Assembly: GCA_009779515.1 (NCBI GenBank) | Contig: WREE01000075.1 | Location: 1 to 9,689, forward strand | Source of the DNA: Symbiobacteriaceae bacterium | GTDB lineage: Bacteria; Bacillota; JAAYKD01; WRDA01 | DNA length: 9,689 nt | Direction of reading: 5' to 3' | Shown here: positions 1 through 6,280 of the stretch, in pieces | How the letters are laid out: each line of letters starts with the position of its first letter | Numbering within the stretch: the first letter of the stretch is position 1 | Position numbers and translations under genes: made by a program | Notes under the pieces: model-generated | Database searches by the model: none | What the model was told of the DNA's origin: nothing | What the model saw: only the letters and a program-made list of their open reading frames with translations

Positions 1-215
1 ACCTTCTCATCCGCTCCTCTAATCCCAGCAACTCTGTTCTAGAAAAGAGTGCTCGTTTAGCTGCCTGGCACAGCCAGGCTCGGGAAAGCGGCTTAGTACC
101 TGTGGATATCACCCAACGACGCTTTTTAAAGAAACCTCGGGGAGCTCGCCCTGGCTTTGTCACTTACACTAACCAACGCACGGTATACGTCACTCCGGGA
201 AATGTGGAAGAATAA
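1..215 (+). CDS. rqcH: Rqc2 homolog RqcH (fibronectin-binding-like/NFACT protein), C-terminal end only
   Basis: About 70 C-terminal codons are visible, in the frame starting at base 3 and ending at TAA 213-215. The peptide contains IRSSNPSNS, then LAAWHSQARESG, VPVDIT, KKPRGARPGFVTYTNQRT and VYVTP. This order matches the NFACT-R domain at the end of RqcH/YloA proteins. In that family the protein binds 50S subunits that carry a stalled peptidyl-tRNA and directs C-terminal alanine tailing of the nascent chain; older annotations call it a fibronectin-binding protein. The NFACT-N, helix-hairpin-helix and coiled-coil parts lie upstream of the window, so their integrity cannot be judged. The stop is 27 bases before helD, which suggests cotranscription. 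A stand-alone NFACT-R protein is possible but less likely. Confidence 0.85.
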   Translation, partial: LLIRSSNPSNSVLEKSARLAAWHSQARESGLVPVDITQRRFLKKPRGARPGFVTYTNQRTVYVTPGNVEE

Positions 216-227
216 TTCTACGATGGC

Positions 228-234
228 AAGGAGG
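228..234 (+). promoter_or_regulatory. Shine-Dalgarno that sets the helD start
   Basis: A perfect AAGGAGG lies 8 bases before ATG 243 but only 2 bases before the in-frame TTG at 237. Normal spacing therefore favours ATG 243 as the helD start. Confidence 0.85.
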
Positions 235-242
235 TTTTGCCT

Positions 243-2684
243 ATGCGTGCCACCGAACATCCCGACTACCGGGTGGAAACCGCTCACCTAGAGCGCACAT
301 TGCAGCAAATTATTCTTTGGCAAGATGCTTTAGCCAGAAGCGAGACCATGGCGCGAAGCGAAATTGAAGAGATTCTCAGCCAGCTGGCAGATGCCCGCAA
401 ACCGGAAGATATGACCATGTCGCAAATGCTGGAAATGGAAAAGTTACAAAACTCGCTCTCCCGCCGGGCTACTTTGGAGCTGGCGCGCAAAGACCCCTAT
501 TTTGGACGCCTAGATCTGACTTTGCTGGAATATACCCATATGCAGAATCTTACTTTTGAAAAAATCGCCACTGCGGATTCCCCCGGAGGGGAGAGGCGAC
601 AAGAAGCCCTGGCTCAGACTGTCTATTTAGGCAAGGTAGGAGTAGGTGATGAAAATGGACAGAGCCAGTTGGTCATCGATTGGCGAGCGCCCATTGCCGA
701 CCTCTATTACGCCGGTATCCATGGACGCACCCACTTTGAAGGTCCTTATGGACCTATCGAAGTAGATTTGCACCTTTTGCGCCGTTTACTGGTTAAAGCC
801 GGACAGCTTTTGGAAATTGCCGACCAGGAGGAAGCCAGCGGTATCGACGACTACCTCCTCTCCCGACTGCGGGAAAATGCAGGGACTGGCATGAAAGATA
901 TCATTGCCACCATTCAACAAAATCAAAACGAAATTATCCGTCTTCCCGCCGGGCAACCGGTCATTGTGCAGGGAGCTGCCGGCAGCGGTAAAACCTCAGT
1001 GGCGCTCCACCGCCTCTCTTACCTGCTCTATATCCGCCGTAAAAGTATCTTCCCCGAAGATACCTTGATCATCACCCCCAGCCGTCTCTTCTTCGGTTAT
1101 ATCGCCTCAGTTATGCCCGATTTAGATATCAAGCGCTGCCGCCAGATGACCTTTACCGAAATCGCTCTGGAAGAGTTAGCCGATATCTCCTTTGACTGCA
1201 CTAGCAGCACTGCCTGGATGACCCGTTACTTAGACCAAAGCCCCGGTGCTGCCGCTACCATGCAGCTTGAACTGGAAATGCTGAAGGCTAAGGGAAGCAT
1301 TGCCATGTTGCGGGGGATCGATAACTATGTAACCTTTTTAGAAGGGGTTGTCTTACCTAACGACGATATGAAAACTGCTTCAGGACTAATGCTCGTCCCT
1401 CTGAAAGAGATGGAGCTGCGCTACCAAGATTTACGCTTTCTCACTCTGGAGAAAAGAGCCTTGGAAATGCACCGTTGGCTGCAGGTCATGGTTAAGCGGG
1501 TAGTCCTGCGGGAAGAAGAGCGTATTAAGAGCTACTACGAACGGAGGCTAGATATTGCCCGCCGCCAGTGGCCTCCCCATCTTAAGCATAAACCTAACCC
1601 TCAGGCTATAGAATTACTGGAAAAAAGAGAGACAGCTTTAGCTCAACTCCGAGAGGAGAGCAAGGAAGCTCTGGCTGATTACCGCCGCCGGATACCGAAA
1701 AGGTTTTCCCTTTTAGACCTCTACCAAGGGTTTTACGAGGATGTACCAGCGCTTATTTCCTATGTGGAGGGACTAACTCCGGAAATCGCGGCGGCGTTAA
1801 GTAAGCGCCACGGTAGCCACCGCTCCCGCCTCGTCCAGGAGGATCTAGCACTTTTACTGCGCTTGAAAGAGCTCCTCCACGGTTTACAAACCAAATGTGC
1901 TCTCACCGTCATCGATGAAGCCCAAGATATGAATCCGACAGAGTTTCTTATGCTGCGCTCCTTTTTACAGGGAGGTTCAGCCATGACTGCGGTGGGGGAT
2001 TTAGCCCAACGCATCTACCCTCAGCGGGGGCTGGATGATTGGACGCCTCTCCTGGACCAGGTTCTGGCAGGAAGGGAAATTGTTTACCGGGAAATGCACC
2101 GTTCCTATCGCAGTTCAGCGGAGATTGTAGCTGTGGCTAACCATCTGCTCCTCGACCAGCCTAACTTAACGCTAGCCGAAGCTGTTCGCCACACCGGCGA
2201 ACTCCCCTACGCCCAAAAGGTGAAAGGAGGAAGTGGCACCGTCCCGGGTAAGGTGCAGGCTATTGCTCAGCTGCTCAATTTGTGGCAACAAGGGGAGGTG
2301 AACAGTGTCGCTATTATGGCAAAGTCTCTCTCCTTCTGCCGCAAGCTGTATCAAGCCTTGCAAGATGAATATGGTAACGATCTTTGCCTGATAGCCACTG
2401 AAAGCGATAGCTATAATAAAAAAATTGCCATCTTACCGGTACACTTAGCTAAGGGGCTGGAGTTCGATGCTGCTATTGTAGCAGATGCCGAAAGCAGCAA
2501 CTACGGTGATGGTCTCACCGACCGGGCTTTGCTCTACGTGGCGCTAACCCGTCCTTTACACCACCTGGCCTATCTCTACGCCGGGGAATTGACCCCTTTC
2601 TTACAGACTCTGCCGCCAGGACTAACCCAGCTTATCCCGGTGGCTACTCCAGCACCCAAGACGAAGAAAACTAAAACAACATAG
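243..2684 (+). CDS. helD: HelD-type RNA polymerase recycling ATPase (UvrD/Rep-like superfamily 1)
   Basis: The protein has 813 residues from ATG 243, close to the 774 of Bacillus subtilis HelD. The N-terminus (about residues 8-80) is charged and helical, matching the coiled-coil arm that enters the RNA polymerase secondary channel in Gram-positive HelD. It is followed by DPYFGRLDL, the family-typical DWRAPIADLYY, and MKDIIATIQQNQN leading into the ATPase core. Walker A GAAGSGKT is at residues 244-251 and the Walker B stretch VIDEAQD around 556-562. Later superfamily-1 motifs are GDLAQRIYPQRG, MHRSYRSS, HLAKGLEFD and YVALTRP, so every motor motif looks intact. In the family the protein uses ATP to strip stalled RNA polymerase from DNA and recycle it. 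It sits between rqcH and gltX, probably in one operon. A UvrD or PcrA repair helicase is unlikely because of the DWRAPIA region and the N-terminal arm. Confidence 0.93.
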   Translation: MRATEHPDYRVETAHLERTLQQIILWQDALARSETMARSEIEEILSQLADARKPEDMTMSQMLEMEKLQNSLSRRATLELARKDPYFGRLDLTLLEYTHMQNLTFEKIATADSPGGERRQEALAQTVYLGKVGVGDENGQSQLVIDWRAPIADLYYAGIHGRTHFEGPYGPIEVDLHLLRRLLVKAGQLLEIADQEEASGIDDYLLSRLRENAGTGMKDIIATIQQNQNEIIRLPAGQPVIVQGAAGSGKTSVALHRLSYLLYIRRKSIFPEDTLIITPSRLFFGYIASVMPDLDIKRCRQMTFTEIALEELADISFDCTSSTAWMTRYLDQSPGAAATMQLELEMLKAKGSIAMLRGIDNYVTFLEGVVLPNDDMKTASGLMLVPLKEMELRYQDLRFLTLEKRALEMHRWLQVMVKRVVLREEERIKSYYERRLDIARRQWPPHLKHKPNPQAIELLEKRETALAQLREESKEALADYRRRIPKRFSLLDLYQGFYEDVPALISYVEGLTPEIAAALSKRHGSHRSRLVQEDLALLLRLKELLHGLQTKCALTVIDEAQDMNPTEFLMLRSFLQGGSAMTAVGDLAQRIYPQRGLDDWTPLLDQVLAGREIVYREMHRSYRSSAEIVAVANHLLLDQPNLTLAEAVRHTGELPYAQKVKGGSGTVPGKVQAIAQLLNLWQQGEVNSVAIMAKSLSFCRKLYQALQDEYGNDLCLIATESDSYNKKIAILPVHLAKGLEFDAAIVADAESSNYGDGLTDRALLYVALTRPLHHLAYLYAGELTPFLQTLPPGLTQLIPVATPAPKTKKTKTT

Positions 2685-2696
2685 GAGTGAGTAAAA

Positions 2697-4196
2697 ATGG
2701 ATAACACCCCGGTTCGGGTGCGCATTGCACCCTCTCCTACCGGAAATTGCCATGTGGGCACCGCACGCACCGCCCTGTATAACTATCTTTTTGCCAAGCA
2801 ACACAACGGTTCGTTCATCCTCCGGGTAGATGATACCGACATTCGTCGCAATACTCCCGAATCGGAACAGGGAGTCTTCGACGGCTTAAAATGGATCGGC
2901 TTAACTTGGGACGAAGGACCTGATGTGGGCGGTCCTTGTGGACTCTACCGCCAAAGTGAACGGCTGGATATCTATCTCCAATATGCCCAACAACTACTAG
3001 CCCAAGACCTAGCTTACGAGTGCTTTTGCACTCCCCAAGAGCTGGAGGTGGAACGCAAGGAGCAGACAGCCCGAAAGGAAGACCCCCGCTACAGTGGTAA
3101 ATGCGCCAACCTTACTCCCGAGGAACGGGAAGAGAGACGCCAACAAGGGCTTAAACCTTCACTACGGCTACGGGTGCGCAAAGGGGCGGTAGCTTTTGAA
3201 GATATTGTCCGCGGGCATGTAGAGCAGGATGCCGCTCTCATGGGAGATTTTGTGATTATCAAGTCCAATGGGATACCGGTATATAACTATGCCACCGTTA
3301 TTGACGACCACGATATGGCTATCAGCCACGTCATTCGTGCTGCCGAGCATATTTCTAACACTTTTCCCCAGGTGCTTATCTACGAAGCCTTCGGTTGGGA
3401 GATGCCTCACTTTGCTCATTTGGTACTCATGCTCAACCCCGACAAAACGAAAATTTCCAAAAGGAAGGGCGCCGTTTATCTGGGTGAGTTCGCCGAACTC
3501 GGTTACCTGCCGGAGGCACTTCTCAACTTCTGCGCCTTTTTAGGTTGGAATCCCGGGGGAGAGGACACCCAGGAGCTTCTCTCTCTGGACGAACTCCAGG
3601 AGCGTTTCTCCTTAGAGCGCTGTACCCACTCCAATGCCGTCTTTGATACTGTTAAACTGGACTGGATGAACGGGATGTGGATCCGCCGCTTGGCAGCAGA
3701 AGAGCTAACCCCCCGTGTCCTCCCTTTTATTATTAAAGCTGGTCATCTAACTCCCCAGGAGGCTGCTACCCCGGAAGCCACCGCTTACCTCACCGCCCTG
3801 CTCAACCTAATCCATGAACGCTTACCTCGTTTAGACGCAGCACCGGAAATTTTGGCTTACTTTTACCAAGATTGGCAGTTAAGCGAGGTAGATACCACCA
3901 GTATTCTCGCCAATAAGAGTAACCATACCCCGGAAGAGATTCTGCGGGTGCTGCAGCTAGCCTACGAGCTTATCAGCCACGAGCCTTTTGCCGCCCACCA
4001 TTTGGAAGAAGTGTTCAAGCAGCAGGCTGTAGCCCTAGGGTGGAAGCTGGGAGATCTGTTAATGCCCCTCAGGGTCGCTATAACTAACCGCAAGGTTTCA
4101 CCACCTCTCTTTACCACCATGGAGCTTCTCAATCAGGAACGAGTTTTAGCCCGGTTAAGTTTGGCTATGGCCGGAGTTAAGGAAGCGATGGCTTAG
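2697..4196 (+). CDS. gltX: Glutamyl-tRNA synthetase (class I)
   Basis: This 499-residue protein has the length and motif order of bacterial GluRS, which joins glutamate to tRNA-Glu in the cytoplasm. The HIGH-type signature is HVGT at residues 19-22, within APSPTGNCHVGTART, and the KMSKS-type signature is KISKR at 252-256. RVDDTD stands where most family members have R-I/V-EDTD. A zinc site is suggested by Cys109-x-Cys111 and Cys136; the 25-residue gap equals that of the E. coli zinc ligands, but the usual fourth ligand (His) is Asn138 here. The C-terminal helical anticodon-binding part ends with RKVSPPLFTTMELL and ERVLARLSLAM. The start has AGGAG overlapping the helD stop, 9 bases ahead of ATG, with a 12-base gap, so it is probably cotranscribed with helD. 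Whether it also charges tRNA-Gln (non-discriminating, needing GatCAB) cannot be told here. Confidence 0.96.
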   Translation: MDNTPVRVRIAPSPTGNCHVGTARTALYNYLFAKQHNGSFILRVDDTDIRRNTPESEQGVFDGLKWIGLTWDEGPDVGGPCGLYRQSERLDIYLQYAQQLLAQDLAYECFCTPQELEVERKEQTARKEDPRYSGKCANLTPEEREERRQQGLKPSLRLRVRKGAVAFEDIVRGHVEQDAALMGDFVIIKSNGIPVYNYATVIDDHDMAISHVIRAAEHISNTFPQVLIYEAFGWEMPHFAHLVLMLNPDKTKISKRKGAVYLGEFAELGYLPEALLNFCAFLGWNPGGEDTQELLSLDELQERFSLERCTHSNAVFDTVKLDWMNGMWIRRLAAEELTPRVLPFIIKAGHLTPQEAATPEATAYLTALLNLIHERLPRLDAAPEILAYFYQDWQLSEVDTTSILANKSNHTPEEILRVLQLAYELISHEPFAAHHLEEVFKQQAVALGWKLGDLLMPLRVAITNRKVSPPLFTTMELLNQERVLARLSLAMAGVKEAMA

Positions 4197-4220
4197 CCTA
4201 GCAGCTAACATAATATAAAA

Positions 4221-4254
4221 ACTTCAGCCCACTGCTTAAAGCAGTGGGCTAAAG
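4221..4254 (-). terminator. Rho-independent terminator for the minus-strand gene
   Basis: A perfect 10-bp stem, AGCCCACTGC (4226-4235) with GCAGTGGGCT (4241-4250), has a 5-base loop. It extends past one mismatch by CTT/AAG (4222-4224 with 4252-4254). Read on the minus strand, the stem is followed at once by a T run and then ATATTA (4221 down to 4208), the classic intrinsic terminator form. On the plus strand the A run lies before the stem and no T run follows, so it is a poor terminator for gltX. It lies about 250 bases beyond the stop of the minus-strand PEBP gene, so that mRNA would carry a long structured 3' region unless it ends earlier. Confidence 0.65.
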
Positions 4255-4281
4255 AGGCTGAAGACAAAGTCTTCAGCCTCT
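4253..4281. repeat. Perfect 13-bp inverted repeat (hairpin)
   Basis: AGAGGCTGAAGAC (4253-4265) and GTCTTCAGCCTCT (4269-4281) are perfect complements around an AAA spacer. The hairpin directly abuts the terminator stem at 4221-4254. No T run follows on either strand. It may help block read-through between the convergent genes or be one helix of a structured RNA. Confidence 0.8.
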
Positions 4282-4380
4282 CGCCTTAAGAGTGCGCTCT
4301 TCGGCGAATCAAGGTCTGTTCTTGCAACTAAGTTTGCTTTTTGCCGGGCATGTGATGCCAAAAAGCGGATACTTTTATCC
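4281..4380. other. Cluster of further hairpins; possible structured RNA
   Basis: Three more helices follow. At 4281-4307, TCGCC/GGCGA encloses AAGAG/CTCTT with a TGCG loop. At 4336-4366, GCTTTTTG/CAAAAAGC (8 bp) encloses GCAT/ATGC with a GTG loop and a CCGG bulge. At 4367-4380, GGATA/TATCC has a CTTT loop. With the two hairpins before it, about 160 bases fold into five neighbouring helices without an open reading frame. This resembles a structured noncoding RNA or the end of a small transposon. I recognise no known RNA family. Confidence 0.45.
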
Positions 4381-4507
4381 CTTTAAGATAAGTTAGACTG
4401 GAAACAAAGAACATGAAACCGGGATTTTCTTCTGTCTGACTTCAGCCCACTGCTTGAAGTAGAAGCCCGTTTCTATCATTCTCTGGGTGAACACAGTTCA
4501 TGGGATT

Positions 4508-6019
4508 CTACTTAGCTTGGAAAAAGCTGGTTATTTCTCCTCGTGCTAGCACATGACCGGCAATAGAACTCTCAAACTCCTCTAAGGTGTAGACAATATC
4601 TAAATCTTCGATACTATCTAAATCATCGTTAAGCGCCACCACAATAAGCTTGTAGGTATGGCGACCGTCGTCTACATCCAAATAAGGAGGCTCATAAGAG
4701 ATAACCTCCTCGCTATCTTCCGGTAACAAGTCCAGATCATAAGCGTCTTCCGGAATAGAGGTTACCGTCGCCGGAATGCCGGCTACCATCCAGTGGACAT
4801 AGTTGTCCATACCCGAGGTGGTGTCCACCAAGATAAAGGCATAGCTGAGAGTACCTGCCGGTCCCCGTCCCCAGGAGAGAGGTATAGAGATACCATCACC
4901 CTCCTCGGTTTCGGTATAAGAGTCGGTATATTTTAGCGGAATACCGAAGACCGAGAAAGCCACAGAAGTAACATTTAAGTTCGCTGGACGGGCAGGAGCC
5001 GGGGTTATGACCTTGCCGTAGTTAATATAACCGCTGACCAGACCCTGGGCTAGAGTATAGGGAGCTACTTCCTGGCGCAGCTCTTGATAATCGCTGACAG
5101 CATAGAAGTCTACCTCCCAAGTGGATAACGCCACCACCAGCAACTCAAAGTCGTGACGGTTATCTTCTGGCTCCATGTAGGGAGCGTTGTAAGTAATAAT
5201 TTCCTCCGCTTCTTCGGGGAGAGCCTCGTTAAGAAAAGCATTTTCTGCTATTCTGGTAGTCTCTGCTGGCACTAACGCCAACCAGTACAAATAGCCTTCT
5301 TCGTCGTAGGATATATCTGCCAAGGCTACCAGGTAGCCGGCTGCGCCATTCACCGCTGTCCAGGAGACAGGGGGACTCATTTCCAGAGCGCCGTCTACGT
5401 CGCTGGACTGGAAGCGCGCTGGAATGACTGCACCGTTAGTAAAGCCGGTGGTAATAGTCATGTTACGGGCTCCGGCAGGTAGCGAAGGAGGCGGGGTGGT
5501 GGGTGCAGCGCCGGGGGGAGTAACCGGCGGGTTGGTCACCGTGATCCCGGCTTTGGTGATGGTGACATTACCGCTGACCGCATCGTAATCTACGGTAGCA
5601 CCTACCGATTCCCCACAGAAACGGATGGGAAGATAAGTGCGGGTATTGTAAAGCATTGGCATGACATCCAAAAACTGCAATTCGTCGTTGATGGTGGCGC
5701 GGTTATCGCCAATCCGCAGCACTACAGCATAGCCAGGAAGATCAGCTGTCACCGTTTGGGTGGCATCATTCCAATCCACTTCCGCTCCCAGAGCCTGGAG
5801 GATAATTCGCATGGGCACCAGAATGCGGGAGTTGACTTCGATAGCCGGGTTTTGGGGGTCTAAGGCCAAGGGCACACCATTAACTGTGACCCTGGTAGTA
5901 GGCAGCTCCCGCACCTGGGCTGCAGCAGCATGGTAGGCAAGAGCAAAAATGCATATTAACAAAACCAAGAATATGCTCTTGACAGGGTATCTCCACGCCG
6001 TAAATATCTTTTTGTCCAT
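4508..6019 (-). CDS. Exported stalk-domain protein with two tandem PEBP (YbhB/YbcL-like) domains
   Basis: From ATG 6019 the product has 503 residues. This start has AAAGGAAG 6 bases upstream; an in-frame TTG at 6043 has no ribosome binding site. Residues 1-34 form a signal peptide: a basic N-terminus, the hydrophobic core SIFLVLLICIFALAY, and an AAAA/Q cleavage region. Residues about 43-160 resemble the copper amine oxidase N-terminal stalk domain (RILVPMRIILQALGAEVDW and TYLPIRF..ESVGATVDYD). A Pro/Thr-rich linker (about 165-187) follows. Two PEBP-like domains come next, about 190-340 and 350-500. The first has IPARFQSSDVDG, SPPVSW and YLYWLALVPA; the second has IPLSWGRG, VHWMVAGIPA and a final GHVLARGEI. 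The second keeps the His of the HW..IP motif; the first has Tyr there. PEBP proteins bind small anionic ligands and some inhibit kinases or proteases. The ligand here is unknown. It is probably secreted or wall-associated and is transcribed divergently from the lipoprotein gene. Confidence 0.82.
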   Translation of the reverse strand: MDKKIFTAWRYPVKSIFLVLLICIFALAYHAAAAQVRELPTTRVTVNGVPLALDPQNPAIEVNSRILVPMRIILQALGAEVDWNDATQTVTADLPGYAVVLRIGDNRATINDELQFLDVMPMLYNTRTYLPIRFCGESVGATVDYDAVSGNVTITKAGITVTNPPVTPPGAAPTTPPPSLPAGARNMTITTGFTNGAVIPARFQSSDVDGALEMSPPVSWTAVNGAAGYLVALADISYDEEGYLYWLALVPAETTRIAENAFLNEALPEEAEEIITYNAPYMEPEDNRHDFELLVVALSTWEVDFYAVSDYQELRQEVAPYTLAQGLVSGYINYGKVITPAPARPANLNVTSVAFSVFGIPLKYTDSYTETEEGDGISIPLSWGRGPAGTLSYAFILVDTTSGMDNYVHWMVAGIPATVTSIPEDAYDLDLLPEDSEEVISYEPPYLDVDDGRHTYKLIVVALNDDLDSIEDLDIVYTLEEFESSIAGHVLARGEITSFFQAK

Positions 6020-6059
6020 AACTAACTTCCTTTCTCCAAGCAAACTGTATACTAGCTAT

Positions 6060-6087
6060 AGAATAACAGACTCCCCAACTTTGTCAA
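6060..6087 (-). promoter_or_regulatory. Sigma-A-type promoter for the stalk-PEBP gene
   Basis: On the minus strand a perfect -35 TTGACA (6087-6082) and a -10 TATTCT (6065-6060, 4 of 6 matches) are 16 bases apart. The predicted transcript starts near 6053, about 34 bases before ATG 6019. Confidence 0.6.
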
Positions 6088-6149
6088 GAGTTTAGCTACA
6101 AATAGCTTCAATAGACTCCATTGTATATCAGACTTTTCGAAAAAAGCTA

Positions 6150-6178
6150 TTGCATTATTATTCACCATAGTGTATATT
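6150..6178 (+). promoter_or_regulatory. Possible promoter for the solute-binding lipoprotein gene
   Basis: A -10-like TATATT (6173-6178, 5 of 6) lies 17 bases after a weak -35-like TTGCAT (6150-6155). Transcription from here would start near 6185 and give a leader of about 95 bases. The in-frame GTG at 6170 overlaps this site, another reason to place the gene start downstream. The weak -35 could mean that an activator is needed. Confidence 0.4.
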
Positions 6179-6190
6179 ATGCAGCATATT

Positions 6191-6271
6191 CGGGACAAAG
6201 TCTCGCCTAAGACTAATGGCTACTCCGGTGAAGCCTCAAGTGGCAGACTGATAGTCCCTCTAAGAGAGGAG
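6191..6271 (+). promoter_or_regulatory. Structured 5' leader overlapping the ribosome binding site
   Basis: Several pairings are possible: CGGGAC/GTCTCG (6191-6196 with 6200-6205, one G-T pair); GGCT/AGCC (6218-6221 with 6232-6235); and CCTCT/AGAGG (6257-6261 with 6265-6269). The last buries most of the AGAGAGGAG Shine-Dalgarno (6263-6271). Competing long-range pairings are GGGAC/GTCCC (6192-6196 with 6254-6258) and GACTA/TAGTC (6211-6215 with 6252-6256). GGGAC/GTCCC uses bases 6257-6258, which the Shine-Dalgarno hairpin also needs, so the folds exclude each other. This is compatible with translational control, but it matches no riboswitch class I can identify. Confidence 0.35.
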
Positions 6272-6280
6272 TATTCTTAT

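Larger units (their letters stand above)
4221..4455. repeat. 17-base direct repeat bounding the structured intergenic region
   Basis: ACTTCAGCCCACTGCTT occurs at 4221-4237 and again, identical, at 4439-4455. In the first copy it forms the 5' side of the terminator stem. In the second it forms a different hairpin, ACTTCA (4439-4444) with TGAAGT (4455-4460). The rest of the 311-base gap (4456-4507) holds a small TGAAC/GTTCA hairpin (4488-4500) and an AAGTAGAA/TTCTACTT inverted repeat (4457-4464, 4506-4513). No gene is seen in the gap. Confidence 0.75.

Noticed and set aside
237..242. TTG at 237 as the helD start
   Set aside because: It is only 2 bases from AAGGAGG, while ATG 243 has normal 8-base spacing.
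4221..4455. CRISPR array from the repeated 17-mer
   Set aside because: There are only two copies about 200 bases apart, with no regular spacers and no cas genes.
6020..6043. TTG at 6043 as the start of the stalk-PEBP gene
   Set aside because: It has no ribosome binding site upstream; the AAAGGAAG lies between it and ATG 6019.
6191..6258. A canonical c-di-GMP-I riboswitch
   Set aside because: A weak likeness in GGGACAAAG...GCCTAA is not backed by the conserved 5' half of that motif or by the expected tetraloop and receptor helices.
6170..6280. GTG 6170 as the start of the lipoprotein gene
   Set aside because: It overlaps the probable -10 box, has no ribosome binding site and would put 37 residues ahead of a clear lipoprotein signal peptide that has its own good Shine-Dalgarno.
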